Below are positions 15,019-21,250 of a stretch of DNA of 35,236 nt, one piece after another. The DNA comes from an uncultured Bacteroides sp. (lineage in GTDB: Bacteria; Bacteroidota; Bacteroidia; Bacteroidales; Bacteroidaceae), in NCBI GenBank assembly GCA_900766195.1, contig CAAFUN010000063.1:1-35236 (forward strand), in the 5' to 3' direction. Each line of letters opens with the position of its first letter. Within the stretch, counting starts at the first letter, position 1. The notes beneath the pieces are model-generated. The model was not told where the DNA came from. It did not search any database and saw only the letters and a program-made list of their open reading frames with translations. The translations under genes and the position numbers were made by a program.

Positions 15019-15519
15019 TCAGATGTGAGTTTTATATTGCTCCGGTATCTCAAGATTGAAAGTTCTGCATAATAACAGGACGTCGTGGACATCATTTTCA
15101 TCGTATTCATATCCAAGATGGAACTGTACCTGTGCCTCCGGGTTTATGCATGTTACCTCAATATTCCCGATATTTCCTTTACCTGAGAAAGTTTCGCTTG
15201 GGAAAGTGTATCCGTCATATAGAATTCCATCTTCGACATATTCGAAACAATGCAGATCGATTATTCTTCCGTTGTCATCTTTCCAGACAGTATGGCTATC
15301 GGTCGTATAGTCCATTACAACTTCTCTGTATCCCTTCCAGGTAATCACGGATATGGCCTTACCATAGTCTTTCTTCTCTACGAACAGATCGATGTCGTTA
15401 TGTATTCTTGTTTCTCTGCCTATAAGTGCATCGACACCCCAACCGCCGTCCAGAAACACCTTTACAGATGCTTCAGACAGCATTTCAAGAATCTCACATG
15501 CATCAAAATAAGTGACCAT
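15019..15519 (-). CDS. LnuA-like antibiotic nucleotidyltransferase-fold protein, element 1 cargo
   Basis: The 166-residue protein contains FLDGGWGVDALIGR (Gly25-Gly26) followed by the DID triad Asp42-Ile43-Asp44, the metal/nucleotide-binding signature of the lincosamide (LnuA/LinA) and related aminoglycoside adenylyltransferases. The later features LHCFEY and INPEAQVQFHLGYEYDENDVHDVLLL fit the same family, and the length agrees with LnuA-type enzymes (about 160). Such enzymes inactivate drugs by adenylylation. Substrate cannot be read from sequence, so lincosamide resistance is a hypothesis. A -7 box TAACTTTG (minus strand, 15548-15555) lies 29 bp upstream. It is followed by the nucleoside phosphorylase gene. 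Confidence 0.8.
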   Translation of the reverse strand: MVTYFDACEILEMLSEASVKVFLDGGWGVDALIGRETRIHNDIDLFVEKKDYGKAISVITWKGYREVVMDYTTDSHTVWKDDNGRIIDLHCFEYVEDGILYDGYTFPSETFSGKGNIGNIEVTCINPEAQVQFHLGYEYDENDVHDVLLLCRTFNLEIPEQYKTHI

Positions 15520-15547
15520 AAAATTGCAATTAAAATAAACTTTGGTG

Positions 15548-15555
15548 CAAAGTTA
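15548..15555 (-). promoter_or_regulatory. -7 box for the nucleotidyltransferase-phosphorylase operon
   Basis: Read on the minus strand, TAACTTTG matches TAnnTTTG and lies 29 bp before the start codon. A TTTAG about 20 bp upstream may serve as -33. Confidence 0.62.
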
Positions 15556-15838
15556 ATAAAATTCCGTGAGACTAAAGAGACTTATACGTAGAAAGTTAAA
15601 CATACAACTGTATTTTCGCAGAAAATACTATAAAATGCCACCTGAAAAGCCCACTTTTCGTGCACATTTTTCCAACTAAAGCCATTTTTTCAACCTGATT
15701 GCTGAAACGACAATAAGGTTCACAATACCTGATTTTGCACCTTCAGGAACGCAGCACAAAATGATAGAAAATGAAAATTTCCGTTCATTTCCGTGTTAAG
15801 ATATGTTAAGCAGATGTTTTCATTTTGGGGTTTTTGAA

Positions 15839-15861
15839 ATTTTTGTTTCCAGTTTGTTTCT
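15839..15861 (+). repeat. Subterminal direct repeat of element 1, right copy
   Basis: Matches 5711-5733 at 20 of 23 positions in the same orientation, 63 bp inside the right core. See the left copy. Confidence 0.55.
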
Positions 15862-15924
15862 TTTGGTACTCTTTGCTTTTTGGGAGTGTTGATATTCAGC
15901 ACTTTACAATTCGGAAGCAGATTC

Positions 15925-15931
15925 TCAAGAA
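15925..15931 (+). other. attR of element 1 (core TCAAGAA)
   Basis: Second copy of TCAAGAA. traE resumes immediately after it in the correct frame (codon AAA shared across the junction, then TCA ATT ATG ATG). Confidence 0.88.
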
Positions 15932-15972
15932 ATCAATTATGATGATTGTAGGTGCTTGCCTATTTTTGGTGG
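15932..15972 (+). pseudogene. traE: traE (DUF4134), fragment 2 of 3: 41 bp
   Basis: The reading K-SIMMIVGACLFLV continues directly from VK of fragment 1, in frame, and forms the start of the second TraE membrane helix. It is cut at 15972 by element 2; the local frame then runs into unrelated TGRYQTFSFAKR and a stop. This short remnant shows that two separate insertions occurred, about 40 bp apart in the same gene. Confidence 0.9.
15966..15972 (+). other. attL of element 2 (core TTGGTGG)
   Basis: TTGGTGG recurs at 26735-26741. traE lies left of this copy and right of the other. Just inside, GGTAAC-TGGTC-GTTACC (15971-15987) is an inverted repeat. Confidence 0.87.
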
Positions 15973-16059
15973 TAACTGGTCGTTACCAAACATTTTCTTT
16001 CGCAAAACGCTGATAATCAGCTAACATTTCTGAAATAAACATTCTTGATTTTAATATGC

Positions 16060-16076
16060 GCAACAAAAACGCAACA
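16060..16076 (+). repeat. Subterminal 17-bp direct repeat of element 2, left copy
   Basis: GCAACAAAAACGCAACA is identical to 26565-26581, 87 bp inside the left core. It contains two GCAACA units. Candidate arm-type integrase site. Confidence 0.6.
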
Positions 16077-16124
16077 AAACTGTACCAAATATATCAAATA
16101 ACGGGGCAACTCTCTATTGCGCCA

Positions 16125-16132
16125 CAAAGTTA
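16125..16132 (-). promoter_or_regulatory. Outward -7 box at the left end of element 2
   Basis: Minus-strand TAACTTTG points out of the element towards attL. In the integrated form nothing lies in its path except traE remnants. In a circular form it would face the integrase at 25297-26472 across the att junction. Confidence 0.4.
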
Positions 16133-16149
16133 CAAAAATTCCTCATACA

Positions 16150-16497
16150 ATGAACGATAATATTGAAAACTACTACAAAAAGATGGATATCGAACTTAGG
16201 GCAATAAAAACAAGATGTGCTGAATTGGAGCGCAAAGTGACCAGTCTTAAGAATATCATCACCCAGTCAAAGGAACATCTGACACTCGATGAAGCAGCGG
16301 TGTTCTTAGGTTGTACCAAAAGCCTATTGTACAAAATGACACACCTTCACACGATACCCTTTTATAAGCCATCAAACAAGATGGTCTATTTCGAGAAGAG
16401 TGAACTAATAAGGTGGATAAAGCAGAACAAGTCTTTCAGTGATGATGAGATAAGCGAACAAGCCGACAGCATTCTTGCAACATTAAGTACTAAATAA
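16150..16497 (+). CDS. Helix-turn-helix excisionase-like protein (element 2)
   Basis: The 115-residue protein has an N-terminal coiled coil (about 8-40) and a MerR/excisionase-type domain (TLDEAAVFLGCTKSLLYKMTH, here split into TLDEAAVFLG and CTKSLLYKM, and wing NKMVYFEKSELIRWI). It is a homolog of 8602-8922. ATG 16150 is preferred to the upstream TTG 16117, which lies in the region of the outward -7 box. The stop lies 9 bp before the small conserved gene. Xis or regulatory role is inferred from family and position. Confidence 0.85.
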   Translation: MNDNIENYYKKMDIELRAIKTRCAELERKVTSLKNIITQSKEHLTLDEAAVFLGCTKSLLYKMTHLHTIPFYKPSNKMVYFEKSELIRWIKQNKSFSDDEISEQADSILATLSTK

Positions 16498-16506
16498 AAA
16501 CATATT

Positions 16507-16815
16507 ATGATGTCCAAAGAATTAATAGAACTAAAGACTAACGCAGTCGAAGCCGCTATCAGATGGGCAAGAACTGGAGAACACTACAGTTTTATGAAAG
16601 ACAGCGCAAACAAATACATGGAAGCAGTCGGGGTCAACAAAGCTTGTGGCAATGATGAAGATGCTATCAAGCATGGCAGATGTGCCGTTGCGCTTGAAAT
16701 CAATATCCAAGCTATCCATGCACTTACTCATCAGGAGGAACAACGGTTACATGATGAGCTTAGGGAAATAGCAGAAGACTATCAGCCCATCAGAACACAA
16801 AGATTTCACAGATAA
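16507..16815 (+). CDS. Small conserved hypothetical protein (element 2)
   Basis: The 102-residue protein is homologous to 8926-9249 in element 1 (shared blocks near ARTGEHYSFMKD, IQAIHALTHQEEQRLHDEL and IAEDY...RFHR). There is no catalytic motif and no membrane segment. It directly follows the helix-turn-helix gene as in element 1. An ATG three bases downstream (16510) is an equal candidate start. Confidence 0.75.
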   Translation: MMSKELIELKTNAVEAAIRWARTGEHYSFMKDSANKYMEAVGVNKACGNDEDAIKHGRCAVALEINIQAIHALTHQEEQRLHDELREIAEDYQPIRTQRFHR

Positions 16816-16838
16816 TAAACCTATCAAAATTTCAAGTT

Positions 16839-17489
16839 ATGACCAACAGAATTTCAGCCCAAGCGCAGTTCAGTGCAGTCACTTTACTGCTCACTCCATC
16901 AGCTCTTCTATTCCTCAATGGTATGACAAAGGGCATTCCGCATCTAACCATTTATATTGACCTGCTTTTCTCGATGGCAACAACGGACAGCAACTTCAAA
17001 AAGCGAGGTGTTGATGTCTCTCTCAAACCGCTCGAAGTGGAAGCATCAGCCAATGGACTTGGCGACAAGTGGAATCTCGGTCGCAAGGTAATGACACGAT
17101 TACTTGGAGAAATGGAAGAATTGGGACTACTCAAACCAGTCAAGAGCACTCCGCAGAAGCTCACTTCCATTGCTACCATGTCAGCCGTTACCGACTGGTT
17201 GCCAATCGACAACTCCAATTCTAACCTCCCAACATATGAAACTTCGGCAGATCATCAGAACGATGAACTCCCTCAGTCTGGAGATACCCCTCCTACATCT
17301 GCTTCTGGTGAGGTTAAAGATAACCATTCAGCGAGTGATGATTCTCTGAATGATGAACACCTTTCTGATAGTGAAGATACTTCCACAGAGCAGGATTTAT
17401 CAGAGCCGATTGTAACCATTCAGGAACACACCTATAATAATGTTCGTCCCATCAATTCGCCAGGTTTGTTTGACAGCGACGAAGAATGA
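16839..17489 (+). CDS. Winged-helix-like protein with acidic tail (element 2)
   Basis: The 216-residue protein has an N-terminal half (about 20-110) with a DNA-binding-like pattern: ANGLGDKWNLGRKVMTRLLG and MEELGLLKPV mark a recognition and following helix. The C-terminal half (about 125-216) is Ser/Asp/Glu-rich and probably disordered. It occupies the same slot as 10605-11432 in element 1 and shares the design of folded N-terminus plus low-complexity tail, although its tail is acidic rather than Gln/Pro-rich. Product unknown; regulator or relaxosome partner likely. Confidence 0.7.
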   Translation: MTNRISAQAQFSAVTLLLTPSALLFLNGMTKGIPHLTIYIDLLFSMATTDSNFKKRGVDVSLKPLEVEASANGLGDKWNLGRKVMTRLLGEMEELGLLKPVKSTPQKLTSIATMSAVTDWLPIDNSNSNLPTYETSADHQNDELPQSGDTPPTSASGEVKDNHSASDDSLNDEHLSDSEDTSTEQDLSEPIVTIQEHTYNNVRPINSPGLFDSDEE

Positions 17490-17719
17490 CTCAAAGCACA
17501 ATAATACAGCGAAGCTGAGTGCGGAAAACGTTTTAAGTAGCAGTAAACTATTTTAAGTAGCAAGGTTGTGTTTCCTGTCCCAGAAAACTCGGAGCAAACC
17601 AGAGGTTGAATACTCCTTTGATGCAACGGGCTTCGCCCTGCATGAGCCTTTCTTGTCAGTCCGACATTCCCTGCTAATTCTCACGCTCCCTTTGTAAGAA
17701 CAAACATTTCATTTATACG
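17490..17719 (+). other. Candidate oriT region of element 2
   Basis: There is no ORF. The 230 bp hold a palindrome AAAACGTTTT (17525-17534), two copies of TTTTAAGTAGCA 20 bp apart (17531-17542 and 17551-17562) and a GGGC-TTC-GCCC hairpin (17628-17638). Direct repeats and a hairpin immediately before mobC fit a transfer origin; no nick site can be given. Confidence 0.45.
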
Positions 17720-18100
17720 ATGGCAAAATGCGTAGATACCAATAAACCCAGAGGTGGGCGACCGCCAAAGGACGTAAACGATTTAAGGAACAACCATGTC
17801 AAGGTTGGATTCACAGATTTGGAATATGATTCGGTGCAGTACAAGGCACAACAAGTCGGCAAACGAACGCCCAACTATGTTCACGATGCAGCTCTCAGTG
17901 TAAAGGTACATTCCCATATCAATGAAGAGCAGGTTGAGCTTGTGAGGAATGTAGCCAAGATGGGCAACAACCTCAATCAGATAGCCAGAAAAGCCAATCA
18001 GTCCGGCTTTACTTCTGTCCGTACATACTGCGAGACAACTGTTGACCAGATAGCTCTTTTAATCACTCGCATCATTCGAGGTGGAGATTTGTCCCAGTAG
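17720..18100 (+). CDS. mobC: MobC-family relaxosome protein (element 2)
   Basis: The 126-residue protein begins with a basic GGRPP stretch, then a ribbon-helix-helix-like region (NHVKVGFTDLEYDSVQYKAQ) and the characteristic block LVRNVAKMGNNLNQIARKAN near residues 74-93, typical of the MobC family. MobC proteins bind oriT and melt DNA near the nick site, aiding the relaxase. The relaxase gene starts 61 bp downstream. It differs in sequence from the MobC-like protein of element 1. Confidence 0.85.
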   Translation: MAKCVDTNKPRGGRPPKDVNDLRNNHVKVGFTDLEYDSVQYKAQQVGKRTPNYVHDAALSVKVHSHINEEQVELVRNVAKMGNNLNQIARKANQSGFTSVRTYCETTVDQIALLITRIIRGGDLSQ

Positions 18101-18161
18101 TCCAATCTCAACATTCTGCATTAAGTAATACTCAATTATATCTTTTCAAATTCAGACAACA

Positions 18162-19349
18162 ATGATAGGCAAAATAAGTGCTAACCCAAAGGCTATTTCA
18201 TTGATAGACTATATCACCGCCAAGAACAAAGCGGACAAAAAATCGACTTTGCTGTTTCATAGTGATGGTTTACTTTGTACAGACAACAAAACAATGGCAG
18301 CATGCTTGGAGGCTTACGCACTCAAAGGCGACCACGATTTATCCAAGCCATTCAAGCATATTTCGTTGTCCTTTCATGCTAAGGATTCAGCAAGAATGAC
18401 TGATGAATTTATGGAGCAGGTAGCAAGGGACTATATGGAGGAAATGGGCATCAAGGATACCGAGTTTGTAGTATTCAGACACCACGACAAAGCCTATCCA
18501 CATTGCCATATTGCTTTTTCAAGGATCAACAAGTTTGGTCAGATAATCAGTGATAGCAGAGAAAGGAAGCGCAACATGAACGTGTGCAAACACCTCTCTC
18601 TCAAATATGGTTTACACATGTCTGAGGGCAAAGAAGCGGTCAACAAAGATAAGCTCAATGGTAAGGACTTATTACGCTATGAAATGTTTGAGAAAGTGCA
18701 GGAAGCAAAGGACAACTCCACCGACTGGCAGGAGTTCAAGGACCAACTGGAATTGCTCGGCATCAAGCTCAATTTCCGTTATAACAATGTTTCTGGACAA
18801 CTGATGGGCGTTAGCTTTTCAGACGGTACTCATTCATTTAGCGGCAAGAAACTCGACAATTCACTTGTGTACAGTAAGCTTGTCGAGGAGTTTGGAGACT
18901 TTAAGGAACTGGCTCACGAAAGCGTGAGAGATTACTATGAGAATGAACGTAGCCGTCTTTTGTACTGGAACGAATGGAACTCTGAAAACAAGGCAAGGAT
19001 AAATTCTGCTTTTCCTGCTTTCGATTCAATCTTTCCTGATGGTACAGATTCCGTTCCGAAGCCAAATTTCAAACATCTGTTGGGCTTTTCTTTGAATGAT
19101 ATGCACGATTATTGCGACTATTCACTGGCAGATTTTATTCCATCTACAAACGGACAGAATGGTTTAGTTTCGTTGGATCTGTTGGTCGCAGTGTTGCTCC
19201 AACCGTACCAACCACAACTCTCACAATGCGGTAGTGGCGGTGGTGGCAACGACCGAGGCTGGCGAGATAAAGATGATGATTGGGAACGTTTCGAGTTCAG
19301 ATTCAACAAACCAAGACAACAGAGTAGAACTAAATCAAGAGGTAGATAA
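18162..19349 (+). CDS. mobA: Relaxase/mobilization nuclease (element 2)
   Basis: The 395-residue protein has the relaxase motif III histidines in HHDKAYPHCHIAFSRIN (His114 and His116, with an earlier His in FRHHD) and an N-terminal MIGKISANPKAISLIDYI with candidate Tyr17 as nucleophile. Motif HISLSFHAKD (about 67-76) fits motif II. This is the layout of MobP/MobA-type relaxases. The C-terminus is Gly/Asp/Arg-rich (GSGGGGNDRGWRDKDDD). It nicks oriT and pilots the strand to a conjugation pore supplied by a helper. The stop overlaps the next ATG by one base, so the membrane protein is translationally coupled. Confidence 0.88.
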   Translation: MIGKISANPKAISLIDYITAKNKADKKSTLLFHSDGLLCTDNKTMAACLEAYALKGDHDLSKPFKHISLSFHAKDSARMTDEFMEQVARDYMEEMGIKDTEFVVFRHHDKAYPHCHIAFSRINKFGQIISDSRERKRNMNVCKHLSLKYGLHMSEGKEAVNKDKLNGKDLLRYEMFEKVQEAKDNSTDWQEFKDQLELLGIKLNFRYNNVSGQLMGVSFSDGTHSFSGKKLDNSLVYSKLVEEFGDFKELAHESVRDYYENERSRLLYWNEWNSENKARINSAFPAFDSIFPDGTDSVPKPNFKHLLGFSLNDMHDYCDYSLADFIPSTNGQNGLVSLDLLVAVLLQPYQPQLSQCGSGGGGNDRGWRDKDDDWERFEFRFNKPRQQSRTKSRGR

Positions 19350-20134
19350 TGGCAAAGGATATTTCAAGATTGACTGATGACAACTTCAAGGTTCAGTGGA
19401 ATAAAGACAACGCAGCACACGATGCGCAGTGGAAAGTTCTTGTCCGTATTGCAGAAGAATACGGACTGGGATTTGACAATAGCGGTGAGGTTATCTTTGA
19501 AGACGGAGCAAACAACAAGACTAAATCTAATGTACCAAATGCCACACCGACAGCTACCGACACGACTAAGCTTATCAGTGAGATTAAAACTGTTATAAGC
19601 AATGCCATGCCCAAGGTTGACACCTCTAAGTTGACTGTTCAAATTTCACCTCAGATACACGTTAAGAACAACGATGAGGTCTTTCAGGCAGTAACTGGCA
19701 AGTGGGACAAATGGCTCAAAAAGCACAATGATGAACTTCTTAGGGCGCATGGTATTGTGGAGGATATTTGTTTTGATGGTGAACACGCATATAAATTGGC
19801 TGATGACGTATCTTCTCACGAGCAGATTCCATGGACACCACCAAAAAAGCCTTCTGCATTCAAGAGATTCAGGATGCGACTTTGGGAAGATGTTGTCTCT
19901 TCCTTTTGGAAATGCTTTGTGTATGGAGCTCTAATCTGTTGTACATGCTTTGCAGGCTATGAATATTACTATAATCGCAAATTGGTACGCATTGCTAAGG
20001 AATACACGATAGTTCGCCACTATTTGGAGCAATACCCAGACTACAAGCAGCGACTAAACAATATAGACACCTTCCTGCAAGAAGAAGATGTCTATAAGGT
20101 TTATCGTTATGTGGAGCAACAAAAGTCTCATTAA
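19349..20134 (+). CDS. Membrane protein after the relaxase (element 2)
   Basis: The 261-residue protein has a soluble N-terminus, a helical middle and one membrane segment at about 188-205 (CFVYGALICCTCFAGYEYYY), followed by a 55-residue helical tail. It is coupled to the relaxase by a TAATG overlap. The same kind of gene closes the mob operon of element 1 (13372-13989), although there the membrane segment is closer to the end. No family name is certain; a role in membrane docking of the relaxosome is a positional guess. Its 3' end overlaps the convergent DUF2971 gene by 4 bp. Confidence 0.7.
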   Translation: MAKDISRLTDDNFKVQWNKDNAAHDAQWKVLVRIAEEYGLGFDNSGEVIFEDGANNKTKSNVPNATPTATDTTKLISEIKTVISNAMPKVDTSKLTVQISPQIHVKNNDEVFQAVTGKWDKWLKKHNDELLRAHGIVEDICFDGEHAYKLADDVSSHEQIPWTPPKKPSAFKRFRMRLWEDVVSSFWKCFVYGALICCTCFAGYEYYYNRKLVRIAKEYTIVRHYLEQYPDYKQRLNNIDTFLQEEDVYKVYRYVEQQKSH

Positions 20135-20889
20135 CCCCTATATGGTACTTTTGATGTCTTAATTTGCACCTTGTCTAAATCATAACCATTAATTTTCAAA
20201 AAATGCATGATAGATTGCATTGTTAGCTCCGATTTGCTTGTTGGACCGATAGTGATTGATTTTAATGCCTCTTTTGGAATTGGAATCTCGATGTAAGGTA
20301 TCACAATATTATTTTTAACTCGAAACTTTACATATTGGCTTTCATTACAGTAAATGATGCCTCTTCTTTCCTTTTCAGAAGAATAAGCCTCATTTTTAGC
20401 TTGTAAGCATGTTGTAATTAGAATATTTTCTCTCATGCTTTTTTTAAAGTCACTTTGTTGCTCAGAAGTTGGTTGTGGTCCTCCCAAATTAGTAATACAA
20501 CCATTATCTGTAAGATTAAGAAAGTTTTTCAAATCTCTCAATGTTGCCTCTTGCCCATAAGTGCATTGGGCAACTATTTGATAGCATTTACAAATTGTAT
20601 CATAGTCGAATGATAGCATACACCCACTTCCATTTGCGGCATACATTCCCCACATATTTATATTATCATCTGCATGAGAAAATGATGTCAGATAATAACT
20701 ACGAAATGAACCAGAACAAATTTGTATGTCCTCAGTTTTCTTGATAGCGTCTATCCCTTCAAGAAGTTCACGAGTATCATTCAGATATAATACATTTGAT
20801 GCTCTTAGTACAATTTGCTTCTGTCCTAAAATGCTTATCATAGCGGACAAATCTGTATAATGATGAATATTAAATTTTGGACTTTCCAT
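20131..20889 (-). CDS. DUF2971-family protein, probable defence cargo of element 2
   Basis: The 252-residue protein shows the DUF2971 pattern: HHYTDLSAMISIL near the start, then ASNVLYLNDTRELLEGI and later YYLTSFSHADDNINMWGMYA plus GCMLSFDYD. DUF2971 proteins are often found in phage-defence and abortive-infection loci; biochemical activity is unknown to me. ATG 20889 is preferred to the TTG at 20934, which overlaps the upstream small gene. It lies 10 bp after the small gene 20900-21130, so the two form an operon. The segment is visibly A/T-richer than the mob genes next to it, suggesting separate acquisition. Confidence 0.78.
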   Translation of the reverse strand: MESPKFNIHHYTDLSAMISILGQKQIVLRASNVLYLNDTRELLEGIDAIKKTEDIQICSGSFRSYYLTSFSHADDNINMWGMYAANGSGCMLSFDYDTICKCYQIVAQCTYGQEATLRDLKNFLNLTDNGCITNLGGPQPTSEQQSDFKKSMRENILITTCLQAKNEAYSSEKERRGIIYCNESQYVKFRVKNNIVIPYIEIPIPKEALKSITIGPTSKSELTMQSIMHFLKINGYDLDKVQIKTSKVPYRG

Positions 20890-20899
20890 ATCAATAAGT

Positions 20900-21130
20900 T
20901 TATATATCCTTATTCTTTGTTTGTAGTACACCAACTCGGATAATACACAACTCGGATTTCATTTCTCCAAGATTTTTTAGGTTATTACGAACTTGATAAA
21001 CACTGAATCCTAATGTGTTCTTATCATACTTTTGGAACAACTGTTCAATTGAACCAAAATACTCGTGCTGTTCACCTATTTGAAGGTGAACAACCTTTCG
21101 TTCTTGCTTTTCTTTTTTATTGTTGTCCAT
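20900..21130 (-). CDS. Small conserved hypothetical protein upstream of DUF2971 gene
   Basis: The 76-residue protein is basic at its start (NNKKEKQERK), followed by VVHLQIGEQHEYFGSIEQLFQK and YQVRNNLKN, which could be a small DNA-binding fold, and ends CIIRVGVLQTK. I do not recognise a family. It has its own -7 box (21148-21155, minus strand) and lies 10 bp before the DUF2971 gene. An autoregulator or antitoxin-like partner is plausible for a two-gene defence module; this is inference from arrangement. ATG 21130 is chosen over the TTG at 21136. Confidence 0.65.
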   Translation of the reverse strand: MDNNKKEKQERKVVHLQIGEQHEYFGSIEQLFQKYDKNTLGFSVYQVRNNLKNLGEMKSELCIIRVGVLQTKNKDI

Positions 21131-21147
21131 TCTCAATGAATTTGATG

Positions 21148-21155
21148 CAAATTTA
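21148..21155 (-). promoter_or_regulatory. -7 box for the small protein/DUF2971 operon
   Basis: Minus-strand TAAATTTG matches TAnnTTTG, 17 bp before the start codon. It faces away from the methyltransferase promoter (21215-21246), making a divergent control region. Confidence 0.6.
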
Positions 21156-21214
21156 AGATTTTTCTCGCAGATATTAAAGAAATGCGTGATAGATAATAAA
21201 AAGATGAGTATTAA

Positions 21215-21246
21215 TTTGGTAGATATTAAATAAATACCTATATTTG
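21215..21246 (+). promoter_or_regulatory. Promoter of the methyltransferase gene
   Basis: TTTG at 21215-21218, a 20-bp spacer and TATATTTG at 21239-21246 form a full Bacteroides -33/-7 promoter. The ATG begins only 5 bases after the box, so the mRNA would have almost no leader. Confidence 0.75.
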
Positions 21247-21250
21247 CATT

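Larger units (their letters stand above)
5574..15931 (+). mobile_element. Element 1: mobilizable tyrosine-recombinase element inserted in traE
   Basis: Boundaries come from the precise interruption of traE and the 7-bp direct repeat TCAAGAA. Contents in order are two tandem integrases pointing inward from the left end, a helix-turn-helix gene, a small conserved gene, a third tyrosine recombinase and a winged-helix-like gene. A candidate oriT, MobC-like and relaxase genes and a coiled-coil membrane protein follow. The cargo pair on the minus strand is a nucleotidyltransferase and a nucleoside phosphorylase. No transfer-pore genes are present, so mobilization would need a conjugative helper, for instance the ICE it sits in. 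A near-identical 23-bp direct repeat lies inside each end (5711-5733 and 15839-15861). The length is 10,358 bp including one core copy. Confidence 0.88.
15520..15931. other. Right terminal region of element 1, non-coding
   Basis: There is no convincing gene in these 412 bp. They hold the promoter of the cargo operon (minus strand), A/T-rich sequence, the right subterminal repeat (15839-15861) and, at 15925-15931, the right att core. Short ORFs here have no recognisable motifs. Confidence 0.55.

Noticed and set aside
15019..15519. Firm naming as a lincosamide resistance gene (lnu)
   Set aside because: The fold signature fits, but substrate cannot be told from sequence by eye and related enzymes use other drugs.
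15720..15902. 60-codon minus-strand ORF in the right end of element 1
   Set aside because: No motif, no promoter, and it covers the A/T-rich subterminal repeat; likely random.
15825..16013. A 62-codon ORF read as an independent gene
   Set aside because: Its middle is traE sequence and its two ends belong to elements 1 and 2; it is a chance chimera across two att sites.
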